Shown here: positions 26,408 through 35,532 of the stretch, in pieces
Numbering within the stretch: position 1 is the first letter of the stretch
Layout of the letters: each line of letters opens with the position of its first letter
Assembly: GCF_000009365.1 (NCBI RefSeq)
Contig: NC_008260.1
Span: forward strand, 903,501 to 967,500
Length of the DNA: 64,000 nt
Source of the DNA: Alcanivorax borkumensis SK2
GTDB lineage: Bacteria > Pseudomonadota > Gammaproteobacteria > Pseudomonadales > Alcanivoracaceae
Reading direction: 5' to 3'
Position numbers and translations under genes: made by a program
The notes under the pieces: generated by a model
What the model was told of the DNA's origin: nothing
Database searches by the model: none
The model's input: only the letters and a program-made list of their open reading frames with translations

Positions 26408-28378
26408 GTGGCGGCAGAAATCGGGCATCTCTCTCTGTGGTTGGCACTGGCCGCAGCATTGTGTCTATCAGTGTTTCCGCTGATTGGCGTTTATCGCAAC
26501 ATGCCCGCTTGGCAGTGGTACGCTCGACCGTTGGCCTGGATCCAATGGTTGGCAATGACCATCGCCATGGTGGCGTTAGGCTATTGCTTCTACATCAATG
26601 ATTTCTCGGTGACCTATGTGGCTGGCCACAGTAACTCGGCATTGCCGCTGGCGTACCGGTTGTCCGCCATTTGGGGCGGCCATGAAGGGTCCCTGTTGTT
26701 GTGGGGCTGGATGCTGTCCGGGTGGGCCGCCATGGTCGGGCTGCTGAGTCGCAGTGTGCCGTTGCCCATGGTGAGCCGGGTATTGTCTGTCATGGGCATG
26801 ATTGCCGTGGGCTTTATGTTGTTCATGCTACTTACGTCCAATCCTTTCGATCGAAACCTGCCCTGGTTTCCGCTGGACGGTGCTGACCTGAACCCGCTGT
26901 TACAGGATCCGGGGCTGATCATTCACCCGCCGATGCTTTATATGGGCTACGTGGGCTTTGCGGTGGCGTTTGCATTTGCCGTGGCGGGGTTGCTGATGGG
27001 CAACCTGGATCCTGCCTGGGCCCGCTGGGCGCGGCCGTGGACCACGGTAGCGTGGAGCTTCCTAACGGTGGGCATCGCGCTGGGCTCCTGGTGGGCCTAT
27101 TACGAGTTGGGCTGGGGCGGCTGGTGGTTCTGGGACCCGGTGGAAAACGCTTCCTTGCTGCCGTGGTTAGCCGGGACCGCGCTCATTCACTCTTTAGCGG
27201 TGAGTGAGAAACGCAATATGTTCCGTGCCTGGACAGTGTTGCTGGCGATCATTACGTTTTCCTTGAGCCTGTTGGGTACCTTCTTGGTCCGCTCGGGGGT
27301 GCTAACGTCGGTTCATGCCTTTGCCAATGATCCGGCACGGGGGGCCTTTATCCTGGGTTTCCTTATCGTCGTCGCCGGGGGGGCGTTAACGTTGTTTAGT
27401 CTGCGTGCGTCATCGTTACGCAGCAACACCGGATTCAAACCGGTATCCCGGGAAGCTTTCCTGTTGGGTAATAACCTGATTTTGCTAACCGCCACTTCTG
27501 TGGTGTTGATGGGGACGCTATTTCCCCTGATTGGCGAAGCGCTGGACATGAAAATCTCCATCCGCAGCCCATACTTCAATGGTTTCTTTGTGCCGTTGGC
27601 GCTGGTGTTGATTCTATTGATGGTGCCGGGGGTGTTCAGTAACTGGAAACGTCAGGACGGCAATACCTTGCTTAAACGCATGGCCCTGTTGGCTCCTGCT
27701 GCGATCATTGCGGGATGGTTCGGCTCTCGATTGCCCGATCCAAGCCCCTGGCAGGGCGTTTTGGCCATCATGCTGGCTTTGTTCCTGGTTTTTGCTCATA
27801 TAGATGATGTAATCCGCCGGGCTAGCGCTTACAAGCAAGGTTTCGTTACGGGTTTGGGTAAGCTGGGGCGCGGTTACTGGGGCATGGTGTTCGCTCATTG
27901 TGGTTTGGCGGTGTTGATCGCCGGTATTACATTGGTGAGCTTCCATGAGGTGGAGCGGGACATTCGTATGGGGCCGGGCGATACGGCTGAACTGGGCCAT
28001 TACACCTTTGTGTTCGACAGCTTGGATAAATACAGCGGGCCCAACTTTGACGCTACCCGCGGCCATTTTCATGTCAGCCATGACGGGGACCCGGTGGCGG
28101 TGATGCACCCGGAAAAACGGACTTATCACGCCAGTGGCCAGGTAATGACAGAAGCGGCGATTGATGCTGGTTTCTGGCGCGACCTCTATGTGGCGCTAGG
28201 TGAGCCCTTGGATAACAGCGATGCTTGGGCTGTGCGTATTTATTTCAAACCAGGCATTCGGTGGATCTGGCTGGGGGCATTGATTATGGCCCTTGGCGGC
28301 GCGCTGGCATTGACGGACAAACGTTATCGGCGCAACCGTTTTGCCACCAATGACGCAGGAGTGGCCAATGAAAGCTAA
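26408..28378 (+). CDS. ccmF: Cytochrome c heme lyase subunit CcmF
   Basis: 656 residues from a GTG preceded by AAGGAG. About 15 membrane spans with the Trp-rich heme-handling motif GWGGWWFWDPVENASLLPWL (about 236-255) and several conserved His (for example in GGHEGSLLLW and IHPPMLYMGY). It takes heme from CcmE and joins it to apocytochrome c with CcmH. It starts the ccmFGHI operon; ccmA is found alone 33 kb away at the right edge. Confidence 0.96.
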   Translation: MAAEIGHLSLWLALAAALCLSVFPLIGVYRNMPAWQWYARPLAWIQWLAMTIAMVALGYCFYINDFSVTYVAGHSNSALPLAYRLSAIWGGHEGSLLLWGWMLSGWAAMVGLLSRSVPLPMVSRVLSVMGMIAVGFMLFMLLTSNPFDRNLPWFPLDGADLNPLLQDPGLIIHPPMLYMGYVGFAVAFAFAVAGLLMGNLDPAWARWARPWTTVAWSFLTVGIALGSWWAYYELGWGGWWFWDPVENASLLPWLAGTALIHSLAVSEKRNMFRAWTVLLAIITFSLSLLGTFLVRSGVLTSVHAFANDPARGAFILGFLIVVAGGALTLFSLRASSLRSNTGFKPVSREAFLLGNNLILLTATSVVLMGTLFPLIGEALDMKISIRSPYFNGFFVPLALVLILLMVPGVFSNWKRQDGNTLLKRMALLAPAAIIAGWFGSRLPDPSPWQGVLAIMLALFLVFAHIDDVIRRASAYKQGFVTGLGKLGRGYWGMVFAHCGLAVLIAGITLVSFHEVERDIRMGPGDTAELGHYTFVFDSLDKYSGPNFDATRGHFHVSHDGDPVAVMHPEKRTYHASGQVMTEAAIDAGFWRDLYVALGEPLDNSDAWAVRIYFKPGIRWIWLGALIMALGGALALTDKRYRRNRFATNDAGVANES

Positions 28379-28916
28379 TTCTCCCTGGGTGTTTTTGCCC
28401 TTGGTCGGGTTTGTGTTGCTAGCGGTGCTGTTGGCCAGTGGCTTGGGGCGCGATCCGCAGGAACTGCCATCTGCTCTAGTGGGTAAACCGGTGCCATCAT
28501 TTTCTCTGTCGTCGCTGCTGACCGAAGAAACCTATACGGAGGATTCTTTGAAAGGGCGCTGGCAGTTACTCAATGTATGGGCTACTTGGTGCCCGACTTG
28601 CCATGTTGAACATCCCTATTTACTGGAGCTGGCCGCTCGGGGCGTGGCCATTGCCGGTTTGAATTATAAAGACGAGCTGCCCGCTGCCCGCCAGTATTTG
28701 GCCAACTTGGGCAATCCATTCACCCATGTCATTGTCGATGCGGATGGTCAGCTGGGTCTGGATTTAGGGGTGTACGGTGCCCCGGAAACCTTTTTGATTA
28801 ACCCGGCTGGCGAGATCGTATTGCGCCATGCGGGTGATCTGAATGCCCGTGTTTGGGAAGAAAAATTCCTGCCGTTACTGCCCGCTCAGGCGGGGCAGGG
28901 TAAGGGGGGCCAATAA
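28368..28916 (+). CDS. ccmG: Thiol:disulfide interchange protein CcmG/DsbE
   Basis: 182 residues from the ATG at 28368 (GGAG upstream); it overlaps ccmF by 11 bases. One N-terminal membrane anchor (about 6-24) and a periplasmic thioredoxin fold with W-C-P-T-C (about residues 72-76) and the CcmG-type acidic/GVYGAPETF segment. Keeps the CxxCH cysteines of apocytochromes reduced. Confidence 0.95.
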   Translation: MKANSPWVFLPLVGFVLLAVLLASGLGRDPQELPSALVGKPVPSFSLSSLLTEETYTEDSLKGRWQLLNVWATWCPTCHVEHPYLLELAARGVAIAGLNYKDELPAARQYLANLGNPFTHVIVDADGQLGLDLGVYGAPETFLINPAGEIVLRHAGDLNARVWEEKFLPLLPAQAGQGKGGQ

Positions 28917-29353
28917 TGCTACGTATTGTCTTGTTGCTCACCTTGTCCATGTCAGCTTTTGCCGCTATCGATGTTTACCAGTTCGATAATCAGCAGCAGG
29001 AGCAGCGTTTTCGTATCCTTTCAGAAGAGCTGCGTTGCCCGAAATGTCAGAACCAAAGCATCGCCGATTCGGATGCGGGTATCGCCCAGGACATGCGTAC
29101 GCGGGTGCATACCATGATTCTGGAAGGCAAGAGCGATGAACAGATCGTTGATTATTTTGTTTCCCGCTATGGAGACTTTGTCAGCTATCGGCCACCAGTG
29201 AATGCCGGCACCTCGATCCTGTGGCTAGGGCCAATACTGTTATTGCTGGGCGGTGCCGTTTTGATCGTGTTGTTGCTGCGAAAAGCCAGCCGTAAGGCCG
29301 CACTGGAAGAACAGAAATTGCAGAATAAAGAGCCGGGAGAGGGAACAAAATGA
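28916..29353 (+). CDS. ccmH: Cytochrome c maturation protein CcmH
   Basis: 145 residues. Signal peptide, then the redox motif L-R-C-P-K-C-Q-N-Q (about 40-48) and a C-terminal membrane helix (about 102-120). Short form without the TPR domain, which is carried by the separate CcmI. The start codon overlaps the ccmG stop (TAATG), giving tight coupling. Confidence 0.95.
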   Translation: MLRIVLLLTLSMSAFAAIDVYQFDNQQQEQRFRILSEELRCPKCQNQSIADSDAGIAQDMRTRVHTMILEGKSDEQIVDYFVSRYGDFVSYRPPVNAGTSILWLGPILLLLGGAVLIVLLLRKASRKAALEEQKLQNKEPGEGTK

Positions 29354-30375
29354 TGTTGTGGGTGATGTCGCTGGTTCTGTTACTGATATTGGCTGCCATG
29401 CTGTGGTTGATGTGGCGGAGTGAAGCCCGCAAGGCCGGCAAAAACATGTCCGGGGCTTTGGGGATTCCATTGGTGATGGTGATTCTGGCGGGTGCTGGCT
29501 ACGGATTAATTGGGCTAAATGAGCACACTGGCACCTGGTTAACGCATAAGCAGGAATACGGTGATGTTGCGCAGCAAATCATTGCCGGCCAACCACCGGA
29601 GAAGGCGGCCTCCGAAGTGCCCGCTGGCGCTCTGGTGCGGGTTCTTCAGTCTGAACTTTCGCAAACGCCCTCTGCCGTGGGCTGGTATGCATTGGGGGCC
29701 CTGTATGATCAGCTAGGCGCGCCGGTACAAACGGAGGAAGCTGCCCGTAAGGCTCTGCAGCTCAACCCAGAGAATGCCGCCATGCATTTATTACTGGCTC
29801 GGGCACTGATCGAAAAGAACGAGGCACGACTAACTGATCCCGCTTTAGATGAGATTCGCTGGGTACTGGATCGTGAACCGAATCATGATGGTGCCTGGAT
29901 GCTGTTGGCCATGTCGGCCGATCGAGCTGGTCGTTACGCGTTGGCGGAACAGGCTTGGGCGTCGTTGCTGTCGCGACACAGTCAGGGTGAAACCGCAGAT
30001 CTGTTACAGCGAGGACTGAATCGAGCAAGAGAACAGAAGCAACGGGAAGGGCTTTTCGCCAATCTCAGCGCTACAGTTCATGGCGAAAATCTACCCGCTG
30101 GGGGCACTTTGTTTGTGTTTCTGCGTGAAGCGGGTAGTGCGGGGCAGCCCTTGGCTGCGCAACGAAAAGTTGTCCCTCATTTCCCTATTAATATTGAGCT
30201 TACGGCGGCTAACTGGCTACAGTCCTATCCGGACGAGCAGGCAGATCTTGTCATTGGCGCACGTTATACACCGGCACCTGGAGCCTCGGTGGACCAAGCT
30301 GCCATTACCGCCGTCCCCACCCCGCTCAAACTCCCCCAGCGCCAGCCCGCAGTGCTTAATTTGTCCCGCCAATAG
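29350..30375 (+). CDS. ccmI: Cytochrome c maturation protein CcmI (TPR)
   Basis: 341 residues. Two N-terminal membrane helices (about 2-20 and 36-58), then TPR repeats (VGWYALGALYDQLGAPVQTEEAARKALQLNPENAAMHLLLARAL is broken here into two units, about 110-160 and 170-205) and a C-terminal beta-rich periplasmic domain. Presents apocytochrome C-termini to the CcmFH lyase. Four-base overlap (ATGA) with ccmH. Confidence 0.9.
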   Translation: MMLWVMSLVLLLILAAMLWLMWRSEARKAGKNMSGALGIPLVMVILAGAGYGLIGLNEHTGTWLTHKQEYGDVAQQIIAGQPPEKAASEVPAGALVRVLQSELSQTPSAVGWYALGALYDQLGAPVQTEEAARKALQLNPENAAMHLLLARALIEKNEARLTDPALDEIRWVLDREPNHDGAWMLLAMSADRAGRYALAEQAWASLLSRHSQGETADLLQRGLNRAREQKQREGLFANLSATVHGENLPAGGTLFVFLREAGSAGQPLAAQRKVVPHFPINIELTAANWLQSYPDEQADLVIGARYTPAPGASVDQAAITAVPTPLKLPQRQPAVLNLSRQ

Positions 30376-30389
30376 GGGCTTGTTGCCTT

Positions 30390-30413
30390 GGGCTGCTACC
30401 TAAGTAGCAGCCC
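30390..30413 (+). terminator. Hairpin after ccmI, possible terminator
   Basis: Ten-base perfect stem GGGCTGCTAC / GTAGCAGCCC with loop CTAA, 15 bases after the ccmI stop; there is no T run, so termination strength is doubtful. Confidence 0.45.
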
Positions 30414-30472
30414 CTATCCCTTGTGATGAACGGGGCCTCAAGGTAAAGTTGCAGCCCTTCGGAGGCTGGGTT

Positions 30473-31316
<844 letters not shown>

Positions 31317-31343
31317 TTACTGCTTTGCCGGTACCTGAATAGC

Positions 31344-31380
31344 AAAAAAAGAATGGGAAGCTGAGGCTTCCCGTTTTTTT
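31344..31380 (+). terminator. adk terminator
   Basis: Stem GGGAAGC / GCTTCCC with loop TGAG, preceded by an A run and followed by GTTTTTTT. Confidence 0.9.
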
Positions 31381-31714
31381 GCCTATTACCACCACAGTTA
31401 CATAATGGCGTATTCTTTTTTGCGGATTAACAGTGCACAGGGCCCTAGCCTTGCCTAGCACCACATCCGGTCCGTGTTCTTGGCCGTTTACTATTCCTGC
31501 CAGCGCAAAGCCTTTCTAACGTGTGTGTGATTCTAAACGCGCCATCCTTAGAGGCGCGGCTGGACTTAATTCGCCGGCTGCTGGCTTACTTTTAGCGCCA
31601 TCGCGGTTAGCGCAATTGCGCGGATGATATGCATATCGATTATTTTTGGGGGGTTTACCTTGCGGTTCTCTTCCCGGCTGACCTTGTAGTGGTCAACGAA
31701 TACCGGACAGTGAT

Positions 31715-32373
31715 TTAAGATTTCCTCTGCCACAACGGGGCGATGCCGCCGTTAAAGGAATGAGGACGGTACTGGTTGTAGTGACCCATCAGGTAGTCAC
31801 CGATATCTTTTTCTCTACCTCGCAGGCGGATGCTCTGCTCCATCCAGATATAGAGGATCTCTGCGCACCACATTTTATTCGGGGGTGCCACAGTAAACCT
31901 TCGTCCCTCCATGGTTCGGTATATCTGGCCTGCTTGCTTGCAGGCATATGGGCCTGGCGGCTTAAAGATCAAGCCGATTTCACGTCACAGGCTTCACACC
32001 GTGATGTGATCGATTTCCTCTCCTTGCCCATTAAGAGCCTTTTGTATCGTGTGGCTTGTCCCTGAGCTTCTACTTTGCCTGAACACGTGATTAACGATAG
32101 CTTCAGGGCCACAGGCTCCGCATTAATATGGTGGCGCCGCTGATGAGGGTGCTCGTAGTAGCTGGAGCGGCTTCTGCACGCGCTGTTCAGAGCCGAGAGT
32201 TTGGCCTCTAGCCATGATGCTTACCCTCAAACGGTTTAACCCAGCGCTGCAGCGCACCCTCGATAACACCCAGCGATATTCTGACCTGAGAAAATGTGTA
32301 GCGCTGATCCAAAGCTCGGTGGGCAGGCTTGCTGCTGGAGTTCAGATGTAAAGGAACGTCTTCTTTTGGTCAT
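31715..32373 (-). mobile_element. Degraded IS3-family insertion sequence (orfA and orfB remnants)
   Basis: On the minus strand, an orfA begins at 32373 (MTKRRRSFTSE), shifts frame, and continues LDQRYTFSQVRISLGVIEG then ALQRWVKPFEGKHHG before a stop at 32208; this is the HTH part of IS3 OrfA. Then comes OrfB material in several frames (RSRSSYYEHPHQRR; REIGLIFKPPGPYACKQAG; FTVAPPNKMWCAEILYIW). After ILYIW the frame jumps directly to the C-terminal end (DIGDYLMGHYNQYRPHSFNG), so most of the DDE catalytic core is deleted. The C-terminal piece 31972-31715 is still an open frame. The element is dead; terminal inverted repeats were not found. Confidence 0.75.
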
Positions 32374-32379
32374 TTGATT

Positions 32380-32842
32380 CCTCATTTAGGGTGGCAACTT
32401 TATTACCGTAGTTGGTGCACGGGTTCATTCGGCCACTGCAGTCTTAAATGCGGTGAGAAATGAAATAGGTTGTATAGATAGGTTGGTTTGAATCTGTATC
32501 TGGCAGCTATGTGAGTATTAAAGGGCCGGGTTATCTATGGCATGAAGGTGGTGGGCGGAGTGGTGAAATAAAGGCTTCTTAGGGCGTGCAGTAGGGAAGG
32601 GCAAAGGAACGAAGATGTGGTGTTAGTAAGCCCCGATCTTAACTTGTTAAGAAATAAAAGCTGTGAAAAATAAAACAAAGAAGCGATTAAGATAAACGAA
32701 AGGAAAAAGAGTTATCAGAAACGGTGAAAAATCAGGAAATAAAAATTGAGTTGGTTAAATAATGTACCAACCGATTTTCTTTTATGCTATTTTCCATTTG
32801 TCGCAGTAATTGATGACAATGCCATAGCTTAGGAGATCAATC
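32380..32842. other. AT-rich gap upstream of the AlgP-like gene
   Basis: About 460 bases with no gene seen. The last 200 bases are markedly A-rich, which may be an UP-element-type promoter or a bend before the AlgP-like gene. Confidence 0.4.
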
Positions 32843-33568
32843 ATGGCTAAAGCAAAGAAAGCCGCCGCAAAAAAAACTGCGGCACGTAGGCCCGCAGCAA
32901 AAAAAGCTGCTGCAGTAAAAGCACCGGCTCTTCCTAAATCTGTTACCAACGCTGAGGCCAAGGTTAAGCTACAAGGTAAAGCCGTTGCTCAGGCAGAAAA
33001 GAAAGTTACCCAGTCACAAACTAAACTAGATAAACATCGCGCCAAGATCGACGCTGAAAATGCCAAGCTGTCGAAGCTGCGTGCTGATGTTGCTGCCAAG
33101 CGTGAAAAAGCACAAAAAACTCCTACTGCAGCCGCTAAGCGTGCTGTTGATACCGCTCGTGGCCGTATGAATACCGGACGCTTGAAACTTCAGGATATTC
33201 GTGCTGAAGCAAAACTGATTCGCGCCGAGATCCAGGCCGCGAAGAAAGTTGTCGCCCGCGAAGTGAAAAAAATGCGCACAGCTGAGCGTAATCTGAAAGC
33301 GAAGTTACGTGATCACGAACGTAAACTGGCGAAGAAAGCTAAAGCAGAACAGAAGAAGATTGAACAAAAGGCGAAAGTGGCAGCTCGTAAAGCGGCAGCC
33401 AAAGCCAAGCGTGTTGCCAAGAAGGCAGCGCCAAGCAAGCCTAAGAAGGCGCCTGCCAAAAAAGCGGTGGCCAGTAAACCTGCGGCAAAGAAAACAACCC
33501 CTCGTAAAGCCCCTGCTAAGAAGGCGGCAGCTAAGCGTGCTCCGGCCAAGAAGGCTGCGTCTTCCTGA
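32843..33568 (+). CDS. AlgP-like Lys/Ala-rich histone H1-like protein
   Basis: 241 residues, of which Lys and Ala make up about half. An N-terminal [17 protein letters not shown] tail, a long predicted coiled coil with hardly any Pro (about 40-170, heptads such as [20 protein letters not shown]), and a C-terminal tail of repeated K-x-P-A-K-K-A/A-A-A-K units (about 190-241). This architecture matches AlgP (AlgR3), a histone H1-like regulator in pseudomonads. It should bind DNA non-specifically through both tails. AGGAGA lies before the ATG. Confidence 0.8.
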   Translation: MAKAKKAAAKKTAARRPAAKKAAAVKAPALPKSVTNAEAKVKLQGKAVAQAEKKVTQSQTKLDKHRAKIDAENAKLSKLRADVAAKREKAQKTPTAAAKRAVDTARGRMNTGRLKLQDIRAEAKLIRAEIQAAKKVVAREVKKMRTAERNLKAKLRDHERKLAKKAKAEQKKIEQKAKVAARKAAAKAKRVAKKAAPSKPKKAPAKKAVASKPAAKKTTPRKAPAKKAAAKRAPAKKAASS

Positions 33569-33593
33569 TACGTTAGCGAGCTTTATAGAGTCC

Positions 33594-33620
33594 AAAAGCC
33601 CCGCACTGCGGGGCTTTTTT
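33594..33620 (+). terminator. Terminator of the AlgP-like gene
   Basis: AAAAGCCCCGC / GCGGGGCTTTTTT with a three-base ACT loop and a 6-T run. Confidence 0.92.
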
Positions 33621-33792
33621 ATGCCTGCGAATATTGCCTAGCCGGGAAGGGAGCAGGGTGGGCTCAATAAGGCGGGGAAGTGACGAGGGGCTTCTTTGAG
33701 GCTGTAACCCGCGTGAGTGAATGGGGATATGGGTCTGCTTGACCTCTATGGTCTGGGTGAAAGAGGTAAAGAATAGATCGCCAAAAGGAGTT

Positions 33793-33811
33793 GATAATGA
33801 TTCGCGTTAGG
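33793..33811 (+). promoter_or_regulatory. Candidate Fur box upstream of bfd
   Basis: GATAATGATTCGCGTTAGG agrees with the 19-base Fur consensus at about 13 positions, the left half exactly. It lies 38 bases before the bfd start. bfd is Fur-repressed in other gammaproteobacteria. Confidence 0.5.
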
Positions 33812-33848
33812 GTTAGCATCCTTTCCAGAGATTGAGGAAAGGCGACTT

Positions 33849-34085
33849 ATGTACATATGCATTTGTAAGGGCATTACTGACAACCATATACGGGAAGCGG
33901 TCGATTCTGGCTGCGACAGCCTGCGTGATCTTCGTCGGGAACTTGGGGTTGGAAGTCAGTGTGGTAAATGTGCCCGTCACGCCCGCCAAATTTTGCGTGA
34001 AACCCGTAGCGTGAATGAGGCGACCTCTTTCTCGAATTCTTCTACCGCTGGTGAAGCCGTTGTTTTCTGGCCACAAACCGCATAA
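33849..34085 (+). CDS. bfd: Bacterioferritin-associated ferredoxin
   Basis: 78 residues. The four [2Fe-2S] ligands are at C-I-C (about 4 and 6) and C-G-K-C (about 38 and 41) in the BFD arrangement. Bfd gives electrons to bacterioferritin to release stored iron; the bfr gene follows directly. AGGAAAGG lies upstream of the ATG. The C-terminal 20 residues after the cluster domain are not conserved. Confidence 0.93.
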   Translation: MYICICKGITDNHIREAVDSGCDSLRDLRRELGVGSQCGKCARHARQILRETRSVNEATSFSNSSTAGEAVVFWPQTA

Positions 34086-34102
34086 AAATCGTTCTCATTT
34101 TC
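34084..34102 (-). promoter_or_regulatory. Candidate Fur box between bfd and bfr
   Basis: Read on the minus strand, GAAAATGAGAACGATTTTT fits the Fur consensus at about 13 of 19 positions. It overlaps the bfd stop codon and lies about 110 bases before bfr. Confidence 0.4.
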
Positions 34103-34104
34103 AT

Positions 34105-34133
34105 AAGCGCTTGTATTTGAAGCGCTTTTCTTT
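34105..34133 (+). terminator. Possible terminator after bfd
   Basis: AAGCGCTT repeated as its own reverse complement around a 7-base spacer, followed by a T-rich tract TTCTTTGTTT. Confidence 0.6.
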
Positions 34134-34208
34134 GTTTGACTTGTCTCTGCCACATTCTTGCTGAACAATGGGCGCCTACCCCCAAGTTCATGTGACGGAG
34201 ATACCCCA

Positions 34209-34688
34209 ATGAAAGGCGACGCCAAAGCGATTGAATTCCTCAACCGTGCACTCGGCAATGAACTGGTTGCGATCAACCAATACTTCCTCCACGCCAAAAT
34301 GTATCAGGACTGGGGACTGCAGGCTCTCTACGCCAAGGAATATCACGAATCTATTGATGAGATGAAACATGCTGACATGTTAGTCGAGCGTATTTTGTTT
34401 CTGGAAGGTATTCCTAATCTTCAGGACCTGGGCAAGTTGATGATTGGTGAGAACACCAAGGAAATGCTGGAGTGCGATCTCAAGCTGGAGCAAATGGCTG
34501 TGCCTGACCTACGCGAAGGTATTGCTTACTGCGAATCCATTCAGGATTACATCAGTCGTAACCTGCTCAAAGAGATTCTTGAATCCGAAGAAGAGCATAT
34601 CGATTGGCTGGAAACTCAGCTCGGTTTGATCGATAAAGTGGGCTTGGAAAATTACATGCAAAAACAAATGGCGTCTGCAGAAGGCTGA
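34209..34688 (+). CDS. bfr: Bacterioferritin
   Basis: 159 residues from the ATG at 34209 (GGAG upstream). All ferroxidase ligands are in place: Glu18, Glu51, His54, Glu94, Glu127 and His130, and Met52 is the heme axial ligand. Forms a 24-mer cage that oxidises and stores iron. Partner of Bfd, encoded just upstream. Confidence 0.97.
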   Translation: MKGDAKAIEFLNRALGNELVAINQYFLHAKMYQDWGLQALYAKEYHESIDEMKHADMLVERILFLEGIPNLQDLGKLMIGENTKEMLECDLKLEQMAVPDLREGIAYCESIQDYISRNLLKEILESEEEHIDWLETQLGLIDKVGLENYMQKQMASAEG

Positions 34689-34778
34689 CTGCTGAACTTT
34701 TAACCGATATACGCTTGACTCACCGCGGGGCTTTCGGAATAATGCGCAGCCTCTCGGGGCGTTACAGCAACGAGACTT

Positions 34779-34855
34779 GCACCGGTAGCTCAGCTGGATA
34801 GAGCAACTGGCTACGAACCAGTAGGTCGGGGGTTCGACTCCCTCCCGGTGCACCA
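34779..34855 (+). tRNA. tRNA-Arg (anticodon ACG)
   Basis: 77 bases including an encoded CCA end. Acceptor stem GCACCGG / CCGGTGC with discriminator A, D-arm with AGCTCAGCTGGATAGAGC, anticodon stem CTGGC / loop CTACGAA, T-arm with GGTTCGACTCC. The A34 is the target of TadA, whose gene is also in this window. Confidence 0.97.
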
Positions 34856-34862
34856 TACGATT

Positions 34863-34894
34863 AAAAAAAGGCTCCCAAATGGGAGCCTTTTTTT
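34863..34894 (+). terminator. tRNA transcript terminator
   Basis: AAAAAAAGGCTCCC / GGGAGCCTTTTTTT with loop AAAT, immediately after the tRNA. Confidence 0.93.
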
Positions 34895-35122
34895 ATGCCG
34901 CTCTGCGGGCGCCAGATGCTTCATCTCGTAGGCAACACGTTACGGACTTGGTGGGCACACTCATGCTCTATAGTGTGAGGCTCTTTTTCAATATCCCCGA
35001 CACACCATATTGCTTTTCATACTAGGTACAGCGGTATTTTTTTATTCAATGGCCTAGAGAGTTCTTCCCTTCACACGGTTAGTTGACCAAAATCACCATC
35101 CAGAGCCTCGCACGGTTCATTG

Positions 35123-35140
35123 CAGATTGTCGACAATCTG
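35123..35140. promoter_or_regulatory. Perfect 18-base palindrome, probable operator of oadGAB
   Basis: CAGATTGTCGACAATCTG is its own reverse complement. The core TTGTCGACAA resembles sites of FadR-class GntR regulators. It is 132 bases before oadG, in the only sizeable gap upstream of that operon (34896-35271), which otherwise shows no gene. Confidence 0.6.
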
Positions 35141-35271
35141 TCTACATTGCCCTTTAAACTGCGAAAGCAGTATCGGCTCACAAGGCCACTACGATGCCCG
35201 CCCAAACGGCGGTGCCTCATGCTTTCGCACGCGGTGACTGAATCCGCTTTTGGAACCAAAAGGAGTGTTCC

Positions 35272-35517
35272 ATGAACACCATGATGGCCCAGGGTGTCGA
35301 ACTCATGCTGATTGGCATGGGGGTTGTATTTGTTTTTCTGATTGTGCTGGTCGCTGTGACAACCATTATGTCGGCACTGGTCCAGAAATTTGCCCCAGAG
35401 CAATCATCTCCGGCACCGCAGCTTGCTTCACCCCCTTCTCAAGATTTGCCGCCGCCGGCAATCATCAAAGCGATCGAAAAAGCGGTGCAGCAGCACCGTC
35501 AGACTTCTCTGTCATAG
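35272..35517 (+). CDS. oadG: Oxaloacetate decarboxylase gamma subunit
   Basis: 81 residues: a short N-terminus, one long membrane helix (about 12-34) and a Pro/Ala-rich cytoplasmic tail ending KAIEKAVQQHRQ. Small membrane-anchoring subunit that holds the alpha and beta subunits together. AAAAGGAG lies upstream of the ATG. First gene of oadGAB. Confidence 0.9.
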   Translation: MNTMMAQGVELMLIGMGVVFVFLIVLVAVTTIMSALVQKFAPEQSSPAPQLASPPSQDLPPPAIIKAIEKAVQQHRQTSLS

Positions 35518-35532
35518 ATACCGGATTATTCC

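Noticed and set aside
31760..32065. 101-codon plus-strand ORF
   Set aside because: It lies antisense to IS3 transposase remnants and has no family features.
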